Made by a program: the position numbers and the translations under genes
Part shown: piece after piece, positions 34,801 through 45,187 of the stretch
Layout: each line of letters begins with the position of its first letter
Position numbering within the stretch: position 1 is the first letter of the stretch
Notes under the pieces: generated by a model
The model's database searches: none
The model's input: only the letters and a program-made list of their open reading frames with translations
Told to the model about the DNA's origin: nothing
Assembly (NCBI GenBank): GCA_019426215.1
Contig: CM033400.1
Coordinates: 27,450,568-27,514,567 of the forward strand
DNA: 64,000 nucleotides
Direction of reading: 5' to 3'
Source: Buddleja alternifolia
Taxonomy: Eukaryota; Streptophyta; Magnoliopsida; Lamiales; Scrophulariaceae

Positions 34801-35980
34801 ACCGCATCCCCGTTGGGGCGGATAAGGGATCCTCATCATCATTGGTGGTTTCATCATCACTCTCATCAACAACGGGCAAACGGTGGAAAGTGGGAATGGG
34901 TGAATACGGGAAATAAGGCCTCCCCAACGAACGACCCATGGCAAGGGCTAGATCCCTTTAATAGTGAGCCATCATCCTCATGTTTGCCATAATAGTGGAT
35001 TGTGTCGCCCTAATTCCCTTTTATTCTTTCCTCATCACTTTAAGATCATGGGCGATAGTAGAAAGGGAAATAGGTGTGGAGGTCTTCTTCAAACTCTCGC
35101 CCCTCTCGCGGGTGAGTCTAGGCATCGGGGCTTTATCTTGCTTCTCCTCCCTAAAGGTGATATCCACTCCTAGTCTTTCAAATCCCTCGTCACTTTCCCT
35201 CCTCACTCCTTGCTTGAGACATAGTGTACTAATCAAATATGGGAATATCAATGGAATCTTCTTGGTGAGGCATGGATTGGCCATCTCACTCCCCATCCTC
35301 CTTACTTGAACCAATAAAGTATCGAAGATGATTTGAGCCTAATCGACCCTCTTCAAAGTCATAATGCAATAAATAACAAGGTCTTTCTCCTTGTTAACCA
35401 AAGACCGATTACTAGTAGGCACAATACAGTACCTAATGAACTCGAACCAAAAGAACCCCTCCGGCTTCAAATCCCTAGGTAGTATCTCTCTTTTGTTGTC
35501 ACAAAGCATTGCTCCTTCAAATGCAATTTCTTTGAAGACCATCTTCTAATCCAAGGTATTAGACTCCTCTTGCTCCACCAATGTCTCGTAGGCACACTTA
35601 GAAGGCCCGGGAAGGTTCATATAGTCATTCATCTTTCCCTTCGAATAATCCACCTCTGTATCTCTCACCATCACCTTGTATACTCCATTTTGCAAATTTT
35701 CTCTCGACTCCGTGCTTGCACTACTAGAATAAAACTCTTTTACCCAAGTACGTATTATCATCCTCGGAGTAGTAGCAAAGTGTGACAAGAATAAGTGTTT
35801 CCTTATGGCGAGCACGAACATCTTCTTTACTCCTCCAGATCTTTCCTTGTGAAGCTCAAATCCACCAAGTCTCTTGCAAAATTGTTTGATAGTACCCTCT
35901 TTCCTTAGAGTGTTTGCCTCTTGTTTAACATTTCCCGAACTTTCCCCTCGACACAAATTTTTGGATCTTAATCTAGCCAT
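34801..35980 (-). pseudogene. Gypsy ORF3, element E
   Basis: The frame is homologous to D1 and D2 ORF3 but clearly diverged. From a likely start at 35980 (MARLRSKN) it runs through WVKEFYSSSAS, a central part matching D2 ACLGIP as DYMNLPG, then WFEFIRYCIVPTSNRSL and YCIMTLKRVD. It ends in an acidic tail near 34810. Breaks occur near 35545 and 35335. There is no signal peptide or clear membrane span. The upstream extension to 36115 is open but lacks similarity to D, so I do not count it as part of the gene. Confidence 0.65.
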
Positions 35981-36198
35981 TGAATAAATACTATGCCAAT
36001 CTTTTCCCCAAAACTTGTTCACTACAACCTCTCCTTGGGTCAATTTAATCGCCAAACCACAATAGCCAATACCAATACCAATACCAAAATACATAATATC
36101 ACCAGAAAAAGCCACACACGGCTTAACACAAGTATGGAATTAAGAAGGGATTAAGCCAATCACTAACAGTGCTGTTACGCAAAAATAGTCCTCACATC

Positions 36199-36790
36199 TA
36201 GAGACTAACGTTTGAACGTTCGATGGTCTTACAATCGGGCGTGGGCCACGCAGCGTACTGTTCACTTCTTCTTCTCCTCTTCTTTTGTCGTGCTGAATAC
36301 TAGACCCCTTGAGCTGCAGCTTCTATGAAATCAATTTCTGTGAAAAATTATGTAATGGATTTGTATTAGGTATGAGTATTTATGGATTGTGATAAATCGG
36401 TTTATATAGAGAAATTCCTTTTTTGAAAAAAGTTTTATATGGGCTAGGTATTGATAATGATGGAAATTTTTGATGTTTTAGAAGGGTTTTATGGATGGGT
36501 TATGATTCAATGTTTGATTTTAGAAGGTAAGATATATTTGGCATGAGTATCTTGGGAAAGAGGATGTTTTGAATGATATGGGCTTTTAAATCAGTAAGTG
36601 ACACTTTCTCCGCTTTTTTTTTCTTTTCTGATGGGATCAACGTTCGAACATGAAAATGTTACACGTTCGGGCGTGCTATTGTCGTGAACAAAATTCCTAG
36701 TAAAACCCCACGTTCGAACGTTGGACTCTTCACATTCGAACGTCCAATGCCACACGTTCGAACATTAAACACTTCACGTTCGGATGTGTT
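36199..36790. repeat. Palindromic-word array in post-integrase position, E
   Basis: AACGTTCGAACGTT-type words start at about 36206 and 36229 (23 bp apart), then at 36639 and 36662, then at 36709, 36731, 36753 and 36775 (22 bp apart). No gene is visible in 35981-36900 apart from these words. Confidence 0.8.
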
Positions 36791-36906
36791 GTATGAAGAT
36801 TTCTCTGCATTCTAACTCTTTTCTACGTAGAAACAAAACACAACATCAAACAAAGCGAAACTAAACAAAGCTAAAAATAAAACAGAACAAAAATAATAAA
36901 AAAACA

Positions 36907-36924
36907 ACTCGGGTTGCCTCCCGA
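36907..36924 (-). promoter_or_regulatory. Stem-loop after protease, E (compensated pair)
   Basis: The reverse strand reads CTCGGG-AGGCAA-CCCGAG. Compared with D1 and D2 (CTTGGG...CCCAAG), one T-A pair has become C-G, so the stem is kept while the loop AGGCAA is identical. Confidence 0.75.
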
Positions 36925-36968
36925 GAAGCACTTCCTTAAAGTCATTAGTTTGACTTTGCAGAGTCCAC

Positions 36969-37640
36969 CTAAGTTGTCGGATCATGAAGTGGACTAGAAT
37001 CCTTGTCCAATTTCCCATTAATTGGTTCATCACCTTGCAATTTTTTGGGTGTAGTGACACCCAATTGTTCCATCATGTCGAGGTTTTCAACCACGTCAGC
37101 ACTCGTATCTCCCTCATTTTCTTGACTGCTCGAGTCATCAGACGAATGTTTCTACAGAACTTCATCCTCAAAAAGATCAAAAGCATCTAGTATAGAACAA
37201 GTATTCTCAGAAAATTCATGCTTAAAACTTCGATAAGCATTCAAAGTTACCTTTTTATCCCCTATATTCAGTGTAAGCTTACTATACGCCAGGTCTAGCG
37301 TTACTTTACCTGTGGCTAGGAATGGTCTTCCTAGGATTAGTGGGACATCAGAATCTTCCTCCATTTCAAGAACCACAAATTCGACTGGAAAGTAGAACTT
37401 GTCGAATTTAACTATGACATCTTCGATCACTCCAATGGGACTCTTGACAGATTTATCCGCGAGCTGCAACCGCATAGTAATGGTTTTCATCTCTCTCAGG
37501 CCCAACTTCTGAAAGAGTGCATAAGGCATCAAATTGATCCCATTCCCAGAATCACAAAAAACTCTGTCAAACTTCATATCCCCAATAGTGCATGGAGTGG
37601 ACAAACTACCTGGATCCTTGCATTTTTAGGTATATTGTTC
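36969..37640 (-). pseudogene. Gypsy retropepsin-type protease, element E
   Basis: The frame from 37604 has the aspartic protease signature as CDSGNGINLMPY, where D1 has CDSGASINLLPF. It continues with IGVIEDVIVKFDKFYFPVEF and PLILGRPFLATG, the conserved flap and second hydrophobic part. A TAG stop follows at about 37152. Past it the frame stays open through an acidic Ser/Asp/Glu-rich tail to a TAG near 36970, just before the stem-loop. No RT follows. The enzyme would have cut the gag polyprotein. Confidence 0.82.
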
Positions 37641-37680
37641 ATCACAGCCACTGAACATGCTTCGGTTAAGCAGACTGATT

Positions 37681-37983
37681 TTTACACCCTCCTTTATCTT
37701 TTTTTTTTTTCTGTCAACTTTCTTAGTCCAGTTTATGCTCACCTTTCTAAAGAGAACAAGTTCACTCAGCCTGGCCCGGTTGCCCTACGCAACTGGCCCT
37801 TCAGAAGGCGAAACTCTCATCATAGTTTGGTGACCTATCTTCAATAGGGGCGGTGTCTGATGGATAAAATACACTATCTATATGTCCCACGAGTGGGAGC
37901 TGTTGGCTTAATAGGGCCTGGACCTGAAATTGGGACTAATGGAAAAAGGTTTAGCAAAATCCGGGCTTCACTCCTCTCCTCAC
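37681..37983. other. About 300-bp foreign segment in the E gag-protease linker
   Basis: Homology to D1 is continuous up to about 37680 (GGTTAAGCAGACTGAT) and resumes near 37984. The sequence between is absent from D1 and is locally GC-rich (CAGCCTGGCCCGGTTGCC, GGGGCGGTGTCTGATGG). It has no terminal repeats that I can see. Origin unknown. Confidence 0.55.
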
Positions 37984-39601
37984 TTCTTCCCACTTCTGTT
38001 TGTTTGATAGAATTTTCTCGAAAAGTTTCGCAAACTTTGGCATCTACAACAAGAATGTTAATGCGCACTTCTCTCAAACTTTTAAGAATACGAAGGAAAC
38101 TCTTATCATGTTCATTTTTTTTTATCTTCTGAGCAAAAAGGAAAGAAAAACGCACTTCAACATGGGGAGGGAGATCAGTAATAGTGGACTTACAACCTGG
38201 ATTTACTGCCTTGGACATTTGAACGTTAGAGGTGTCCACGTTCGGACGTTGAGAGTTCAACGTTCGAATGTCAACTCATTCATGTTCGGACATCTGAAGC
38301 GGGGTATCCTCTGACTCTGGAATTTCACAGGACGTTCGAACATTGCATGATTCACGTTCGGGCGTGTTGTACGCGTTCTTCACTTCTTTTCCACTTCTGA
38401 GCGTTACTGCGAAACATTGTTCCTTCGGGTTTTTCTTAGTGTCACTCAGTAATGTGCCTGTATTTCCCCCTGAAAGGCTATTCGAAAGTTGCCCTATGTG
38501 ATGTTGCATCTCTTTCATTACCATAACGACATCTATTAGCATTAAGTGGAGTTCTTTAAAAGATTCACCCGACTTGCGAATGTGTGCATCAAGTCTATCA
38601 TCAGTGTTCATAGGTCTCCCTTGACCTTGCTGAAATTGCACTTTTCGTTGGTTATTGTTGAACTGAAATAGTGGTCGAGGTGCTTGGTATGCTCCTGGAT
38701 TTCCATATGGCGGATTATTTGGCTTTTGAGGGAAATTCTCGGCTCCTCCAAAAATAGATTGAGGTCTTTGCTGATTCACATAGTTGACCTCTGTGGTGGT
38801 CTCATACTCAACTCCTTATCCAACCTCTTTAACTACTGCCACCTTCTTTGGTGCAGGTGTGATCTCATCTTTCTCCTCGGAGTATAACTCATCTTCACGA
38901 GCTAATTGCTCTATTTTCTCCTAAACGGATTTATTATCAAGACCCAATAAGTCACCCCCGGCTCCAGCATTAGGTCAGTGTCTCATCCTAGACCTTACTC
39001 CATTGTAAAAGTGTTGTACCAATTCATCTTGAGCAAAATTATGGTCTGGACACTTCCTAATCATTCCTTTATACCAATCCCACTGATCTGCTAATGACTC
39101 ATTCTTTCGTTGCCTAAACCCTTTAATGTTACTACGAAGCTCATTGATTCTTGAAGGTGGGAAAAATTTATTTTAAAATTCTTCAATAAGCTCTACCCAA
39201 GTGGTGCTTAACTGTGAGGGTAAGGACTTATACCAAAAAGTGGCTTTATCTTTGAGTGTGAAGTGAAACAACCTAAGTCTAATAGCATCTGAGTCTCTGG
39301 GATTAAATTGCATGGTCAACAAAACGTTTTCAAAGTTTTCCAAGTGATCATGTGGTGACTCACTGTTTTCTCCATAAAAAAGGTCACTTTGTGCCATAGT
39401 AAAGAGATGTGATGGAATGTGAAAATTTGGTGATTGGAATAGTGGTATGACAACATGACCAGGTAAAGTATGTACCCTAGGTGGTTGACTACCACGAACA
39501 GATGGTAACTGAGTCGGTGTTGTTGGTTGCATTGCTTGTAGAATGTTTTGGAGCCATTCACGATTCTTCGAAAGATTCATATCTGGAAATTCGGCTGCCA
39601 T
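37984..39601 (-). pseudogene. Gypsy gag, element E
   Basis: It starts at 39601 (MAAEFPDMNLSKNREWLQN), like D1. It carries the Retrotrans_gag pattern: FENVLLTMQFNPRDSDAIRL, then FTLKDKATFWYKSLP. A middle part matches D1 (RKCPDHNF, then HFYNGVRSR), followed by a Pro/Gln-rich linker with QQRPQSIFGG. The linker at 38200-38370 includes the palindrome array. Stops at about 39172 and 38815 and others make it non-functional. Gag would build the particle. Confidence 0.82.
38214..38366. repeat. 22-23-bp phased palindromes in E gag linker
   Basis: AACGTTCGAACGTT-type words start at 38214, 38237, 38259, 38281, 38331 and 38353. Steps of 22-23 bp are not multiples of three, so the words fall in different reading frames of the gag linker. 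Confidence 0.82.
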
Positions 39602-39788
39602 GGCTTGCCTTCGTCGGTTTGCTCAGATCGTTCATTCAATTTCTAGATCAAATTCTTCGAGATCTCCATCATGAGATAGGGTCATAAACTTGAAAAAGAT
39701 ATCAAATGAAAAGGTAAAATAAAGATAGAATTTAAACTAAAAACAAGAAATGCTTGAATTAAAATAATATATGCTCAAACAGACAAAT

Positions 39789-39805
39789 CGCAGGTAACGG
39801 TGTCA
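39789..39805 (-). other. Decayed tRNA-Asp-type PBS of E
   Basis: At the place of the D1 PBS, 10 bp inside the LTR edge, the plus strand reads CGCAGGTAACGGTGTCA. Against the D1 PBS it has five mismatches, three of them C to T. Confidence 0.65.
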
Positions 39806-39814
39806 AAAACTTAG

Positions 39815-41045
39815 TGCATGAAAATCCAATCATGTATTTAACACAAAGAGGACTGATCGTGTGTAGTAATAGAGTGGACAATTAAGTCCGGGATGTCGAA
39901 CCCACAGAGATTTATGTTACAGCGAAAACAGTAAACTAACTCAAACAATTGTAAACTTAAAGAAAAATAAATCATAGACTATTAAAAACAATAATTAAAA
40001 GATGTGAAAAACCAAGGAATAAAAACAACTAAGACACAATTAATCAATTCTTGTTATATTAGTATTCTCGTATTTCAGATAAATATTGCTAAGGTTGAAA
40101 ATTAGTCAATATTATTATCACGCCGATCCCTCGCTCATGATAACCTACACTAGATTGGTTGTAGCAATCTCTGCTGCATGCATTAAGAACTAGAATTTTC
40201 CCCAAATTTATTTAGATTTATCCCTCCAAATAAACTCGGCTAACAGTATCCGGAGTATATAGCTATCCCTAGCATCAACTAACTTAGAAGATGTTATGAA
40301 TCCCTCTTGCACCTTAATTCACTTTCTCCCTAACACATAAATTAAGCATTAGATCTTAAATATGTTGGCCAGACACACTAAGCATTAAGAACAAGATTAT
40401 AACACAAAGCAATATAAATCATTCATACGAGAAATACTTTTATTACTCAAAAATCATAATTTGGCCTAAGCATAGCCTTAGTCTAAAAATTTAGCTACTC
40501 ACAATGATATGAAAAATAACTAAAATATTCATGAAAGTAATAAACAATAAACAAAAACTCCCTATGACTGTGTAGATCTTCTTCTTCCTTCAATCTTCCT
40601 CTACTTCTATGGAGAATTACAAAAGATAAAACAGAATATTGTTGGAGAGGAACTCTGAAAAATGCTGCTATCTAAACCCTAACACATTGCTTGTATTTAT
40701 AGGCGTGGTTTGAGAAGAGTCCGTGTAAGTATAGAATTTGGAAATTTCCAAAACTGTCAGCCGACTTCAACATTCGAATGTTAACCTTCCTGGTGTCTGT
40801 GCATAACAGCTCTCAGCGTTCGGGTGTTAACTCTCTCAACATTCGGACGTTAGACTTCCTCACGTTCGAACGCTAGTTTCTTCGACTTTCTGCTCTGAAA
40901 TTCCATTGTTTTGCTGCTTTTATCCTTTGTGCTTCCAATGTTATGATTTATACCGGGATACTCAAAATAGACATATTACACACATATGTGGTATAAAATC
41001 ATAATTAATTCTATGGAAATCATACAACTAAAGGACTATAAAACA
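39815..41045 (-). repeat. 5' LTR of E (1,231 bp)
   Basis: The plus-strand edges are TGCATGAAAA and ACTATAAAACA. The U5 end has the block shared with the D and F LTRs (TCCGGGATGTCGAACC near 39886). The 23-bp array lies at 40769-40874 (starts 40769, 40792, 40815, 40838, 40861). Confidence 0.88.
40769..40874. repeat. 23-bp phased palindrome array in E 5' LTR
   Basis: Five 14-bp units, each followed by a 9-bp pyrimidine-rich spacer, with exactly 23 bp between starts. The second unit is decayed. The first reads AACATTCGAATGTT, a perfect palindrome. Confidence 0.9.
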
Positions 41046-42811
41046 CGTAATTCTTGACTCTATCAAATTTTATTTAGACTTGGCTCCCACAATATTTTTC
41101 GACTTACTGCACTCCCACTACAATAATCGACAATCTCGTTGGAAAGACTTTATAGTGAGCGATTAAACTTTTTAACAAACCCGGTGAGTTACAACCTTTT
41201 AACAATATCTGGCTAACTAGATTTATTGAAGTGACAATCCTTGCCAGCCTCGTCCAACAAGGGGTTCAATCTTGTTTGGCTCATAGATCACAAGACCACA
41301 ACTCTTTAACGATATATAAGTTGTGATCTATCTAAACTTGGGCCCATCAACTCCTATCAATCTAATATTTGAGTCCCACCTTGCCACCCTTTAATGATAT
41401 ATGGGGTGGAATTTTCTTCGATTGATGCAACTTATACACTTAAGTAATTTGAAGACATATCTTGGTGTATAGCCTTACTAATTGGGATGATTCCATGCAC
41501 TAGTTCTGAATCCATCTTTCATCAGTTTGATGGAGAGCCGGGTTATCCAATTCCTTTTTAAAAATTAAGTGTTTGTAAGTGGGAGAATTTTCGCGATTAT
41601 TATTAAGTCTCACTTTTCACATTATAACTTTTAGTGCCTAGATATAGTTATAAATAAAGCAGAATAAGTCTAGCAATTCTACAACACATACTTTCCATGG
41701 ACTTCTACTAAATTGGACGAAGCGCTTGACCCCAATTAAAGGTAAGGGGGTCTAAAAGATCAATCCCTAATGTGTAACTTCAGGGCTTCAAGCAGATCTT
41801 CTTTCTCTGAGGCCCTAATCTAATTATTACATAGAATACAACCTAAACAGATATTCTATAAAAAATAAAATACAAACTGGGGGGCTCAAACTCCGGCCCA
41901 ATACAACCCAAATTGAAACCCAAAGCAATAAACCTAGTTCATGGAAGACATACCACAATAAATACCTCAAACCATTTAAATAAACTATTTCTGTCCATGT
42001 TGGTAATTTAAATAAAAATTAAATTTGAGATAATAAAATTATTTAATTTATCTTAATTTAAAAATAAATCAAAAGGGCAACCCGAATTACCAACCCATTG
42101 GCCTATATGGATTCATTATGAATTCATTTAAATAAAATAAATTACAATCCAATTTTTATATTAAAATTAAATTAAGTTTATTTTAATTTTCAAAAATCTT
42201 CCATGGGTCAACCTGAAGCACAGCAGCCAGCTAGGCCATTCAAAAGGGCCCAATTGAGTCGCTGTATCTGTCCTCTTACCGGACTTCATTAGTAAGCCTT
42301 TCAGGGCCGCTTTAGTAGTTCGCCCAGGAAACTGCTTACAACAAGCCCATTGGGCCGCATTTTGTGGGCCGCTTCGCGGACCACTTACGTGACCCATTGA
42401 GTCCAATTGTGGTTCACTTAGCGGACCAAAGATGTGCAACAGTAGCCCTAATGGGCTATTGTGTGGTCCGCCGAATCCACGCGGCGGCATGTGATTCTCA
42501 TGCCATTGCTGCACAACGTTACCGGCGGCTCTCCATGCCCCGGTGTTTTTAATTCAATTATATCGTCATCTCAATTTGTGAAATATCCAATATTTTTTGG
42601 ATTTTTTTTAAAATCAAATTCACAATCAAAATTCAATCTACAATATATAATATCATCCAATGATGCTTACAGATTCAGAAATAATCAAATTATTATTTAA
42701 CAAAATTTCATAAAATGATATTTTTAAGATCTTAAATAAAATCAATTTTTCATTTAAAATCACCAACATAAAGTAAAACGCATGAAAAAACATCAAAGCA
42801 AGAAAAGTTGA
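41046..42811. other. Unassigned repeat-like sequence
   Basis: AT-rich with no coding motif. An open frame at 42167-42514 (reverse) has no features I recognise. The position next to a PBS-like site at 42812 suggests the leader of a copia element, but I cannot show it. Confidence 0.4.
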
Positions 42812-42823
42812 CTCTGATATCAC
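42812..42823 (-). other. PBS-like site of copia fragment G
   Basis: The reverse strand reads GTGATATCAGAG, close to the usual TGGTATCAGAG. It is directly next to an LTR end (TGTTAGGAATCC on the plus strand at 42824). Confidence 0.6.
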
Positions 42824-43118
42824 TGTTAGGAATCCTATATTCATGCATAGCAGAAGATAAAAACAGATCTGGATTTCATAGCAGATCACTTTCGGGTCTA
42901 AATTTTTTTGCTCTGTTTATTCTACAAAGAACGAATTGCAAATTACCTTGTAGTAGTGTGATTCATTCTTGATCTAAAGTGCTAGCAGCAATGCCAGGCT
43001 CTTGCCTCTAGATATCACGCCAGAGAAATAAGCCGAGAAAAATCATTCTCTTTCTTCCCCTTTGAGGCTGACGGCTAGTGATGAGAGAGGGGAGTGGGTT
43101 TTCTTCTCATATTATTTT
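42824..43118 (-). repeat. Partial LTR G (copia, 3' end of its 5' LTR)
   Basis: It starts at the PBS edge with TGTTAGGAATCC and runs to 43118, where LTR H begins. It has no far terminus, so it is truncated or interrupted by H. Confidence 0.5.
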
Positions 43119-44770
43119 TGTTAGGATTATGCCCTATATGTCATCAATGAATTAGATTGTTAAGGGCCATTTAGCTTTATGTTGTACAAACTATCTTTTA
43201 TTAATAAAAGGCATTTGATTTTGTTCATAACAATCTTAATGGCATTAATAAAGTATTGAACATATAAGTCCCGAGTGATCAAGATGGAGCTTCTACTGCT
43301 CATGGATTGAGGAGATCGACACTAGAAGTATCAGTTCCTTGATTATTTAAAAATGGTTTGCAAGTCGAAGAGTCTTAATTGGGCACTATGGCCAGACTTG
43401 TACGACACAAGCTTTGACAAAGAGTGTCAGCCGGTCACTATGGAATAGTGGGAGCTTATGCCGTAAATATATCTATGAAATTGATATATTCGAACATGGC
43501 TCGCTGTAATTCAATCACATAGGTATTTACTCGGTGACTATCAATGATAAAATTGCAGGTCACGATAGTGTGTGTGAACCTTAGACCTGAGGATTCACAA
43601 AGATTGTACTTGTAACACTTAACATGTTATTAGAGTAGTTAGATCTAATTCATCCGTAGGTGGGATCAACCTCAAAGTGCGGTTTAGGTAGGCAAGTAGC
43701 AATTGTTCGGTGATTGCCAAAATGTGATTCAATGTCTCGATTAGTAAACAAGATAACGTCCTGTGCAATCATAGGTAAATGAAATTATAAGTCCTTGGTT
43801 AAAACAAGAAAACTAACTTGTGTGGAACACAAAAGGGTAGTTTGGTAATTTCATCTTACCATGATTTATTAAGTATAACGTCGAGCCTTGTGAGTTTGAC
43901 ACAAACCATGACTCTCACTTGCTCGGGATGTTACAGTGAAGGGCTTATACTCACATGGTGTCTGACCAAAAGGTTCGTATTGATCTAATTATTTTGATCT
44001 CAATTGGTTTTCGATGTGAGAGCACGTGACTGGCTAGGTGACACTCACATCCTTAGTTTCCTCCATGGCCAATTGAGACGAACCTAGAGAATCGCACTTT
44101 TTAGGAATTAAGTAAAGAAAATCTTCCAATGTCAAATTCCATAAATTAGGTTATTTGTCATTTGATGGACAAATTAATTTATTTAATTAATTAGATTAAT
44201 TAAAACAAATTATTGGATTAATTTATTATACTCATATTGTCCTAAATTAATTAATTTAGTTGATTATTAATTAATATCATATATTAATTGGATTAAAATA
44301 TATTGGACTTAATTAATAAGTGGACTAAGTTGAAAGTCAATTTAGCGCACCTAAGATTGAAATAGGCGTGTTGAATAGGTTATATGCGCTCAAGAAATTA
44401 ATTAATTCCAAGCCCATCATCTTATTTAAATACACATAATCTAGTTGGAAAAACCTAAAACTCTCATAATAAACTTGACAGCAAAGAAAAGAAGAAAAAC
44501 ATTCTCTCTCCCTCTCTCTCTTAGCCGTTGGCCTCCCTGAGCCAGAAGAGGAGAATTTTTTTTCAAGATTTTTCTGGCGTGATATATAGAGGCAGGAATC
44601 CGGGATTGCTACTATCGCGTAGATCAAGTTTTTGTTTCTACAACAAGGTTAGTAAATCGATGAAATTTGACTTCATCTTTTTATTTTATAAAATTATTAA
44701 AACCCAAAAGTGATCCGTTGTGAATCCGGATGTGTTTTTCATTTTCGTTGTGCATGAACCAGGATTCACA
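43119..44770 (+). repeat. LTR-like repeat H, plus orientation
   Basis: It begins TGTTAGGATTATGCCC and can be followed to about 44770, ending AGGATTCACA. Its order of blocks is found again in reverse in H' (44771-45187 plus 59239-60210). It includes a very AT-rich stretch at 44140-44310. A 10-bp inverted repeat, TTGTGAATCC/GGATTCACAA, lies at 44718-44771. The right edge is approximate. Confidence 0.6.
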
Positions 44771-45187
44771 ATAATTTTCTGGGTTAACTTTGTAATTGAA
44801 TTACTTAGTTATTAAGAGAGTAAGTTGAGGATGAAATAAATCCTCAACCTACTCCTTAGTACACGCCTATAGGCTTCCTTAGTGGGTTAAGTTGGTCTAG
44901 TCAACTTAATCCACTTTAATAATTATACCATATACTTAATCTAATTAATATATGTATTGTCAATTAATTAAATATAAATTAATTTATCTAATTAATTAAA
45001 TAATAGACAATTAATTAATTACTCACCGTGAATTAATTTATTTTATTAATCAAATAATTAACCTATGGCTATGGATTTAATCTGTTCACCAAATAACAAA
45101 TCACCTTAAATAACAATTAAAAAATCCTCGCTTATTTTCCTTGAAAGCGTGACTCTCTAGGTTCTTCTTAATTGTCAATGAGAGGTA
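44771..45187 (-). repeat. LTR-like repeat H', left part (split by D1)
   Basis: Its reverse complement follows H from about 44100 to 44390 (the AGTGGATTAAGTTGA and GGCGTGT words, the AT-rich stretch and the CTCTAGGTTC block). A stem of 9 bp, GTTGAGGAT/ATCCTCAAC, lies at 44824-44848. D1 begins at 45188 after GGTA. Confidence 0.65.

Larger units (their letters stand above)
32581..41045 (-). mobile_element. Gypsy element E, lacking RT, RNase H and integrase
   Basis: Reading right to left: 5' LTR (39815-41045), decayed PBS (39789-39805), gag (from 39601), protease (37604-37152), stem-loop (36907-36924), spacer with palindromes, ORF3 (35980-34801), non-coding 3' domain and 3' LTR (32581-33692). 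Protease is followed within about 250 bp by the stem-loop that normally sits after integrase, so the 3 kb that encode RT to integrase are absent. The flanks (TTTGG left, CGTAA right) do not match, so a clean insertion is not supported. Confidence 0.75.

Noticed and set aside
35981..36115. N-terminal extension of E ORF3
   Set aside because: The frame is open but has no similarity to D1 or D2 ORF3, and the conserved start pattern fits a later Met.
37681..37983. Plastid or mitochondrial insertion
   Set aside because: Composition is suggestive, but I could not recognise any specific organellar gene, so origin is left open.
32576..41050. Target-site duplication for element E
   Set aside because: The flanks TTTGG and CGTAA do not match. 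Shifting the LTR edges by a base or two does not help.
42167..42514. Protein-coding gene on the reverse strand in a GC-richer patch
   Set aside because: The composition is Pro/Gly/Trp-rich with no known motif, and the surroundings look like LTR or leader sequence. Likely a chance open frame.
44140..44310. AT-rich stretch as a separate MITE or matrix attachment site
   Set aside because: The same stretch is found at the matching place in H', so it is part of the H repeat.
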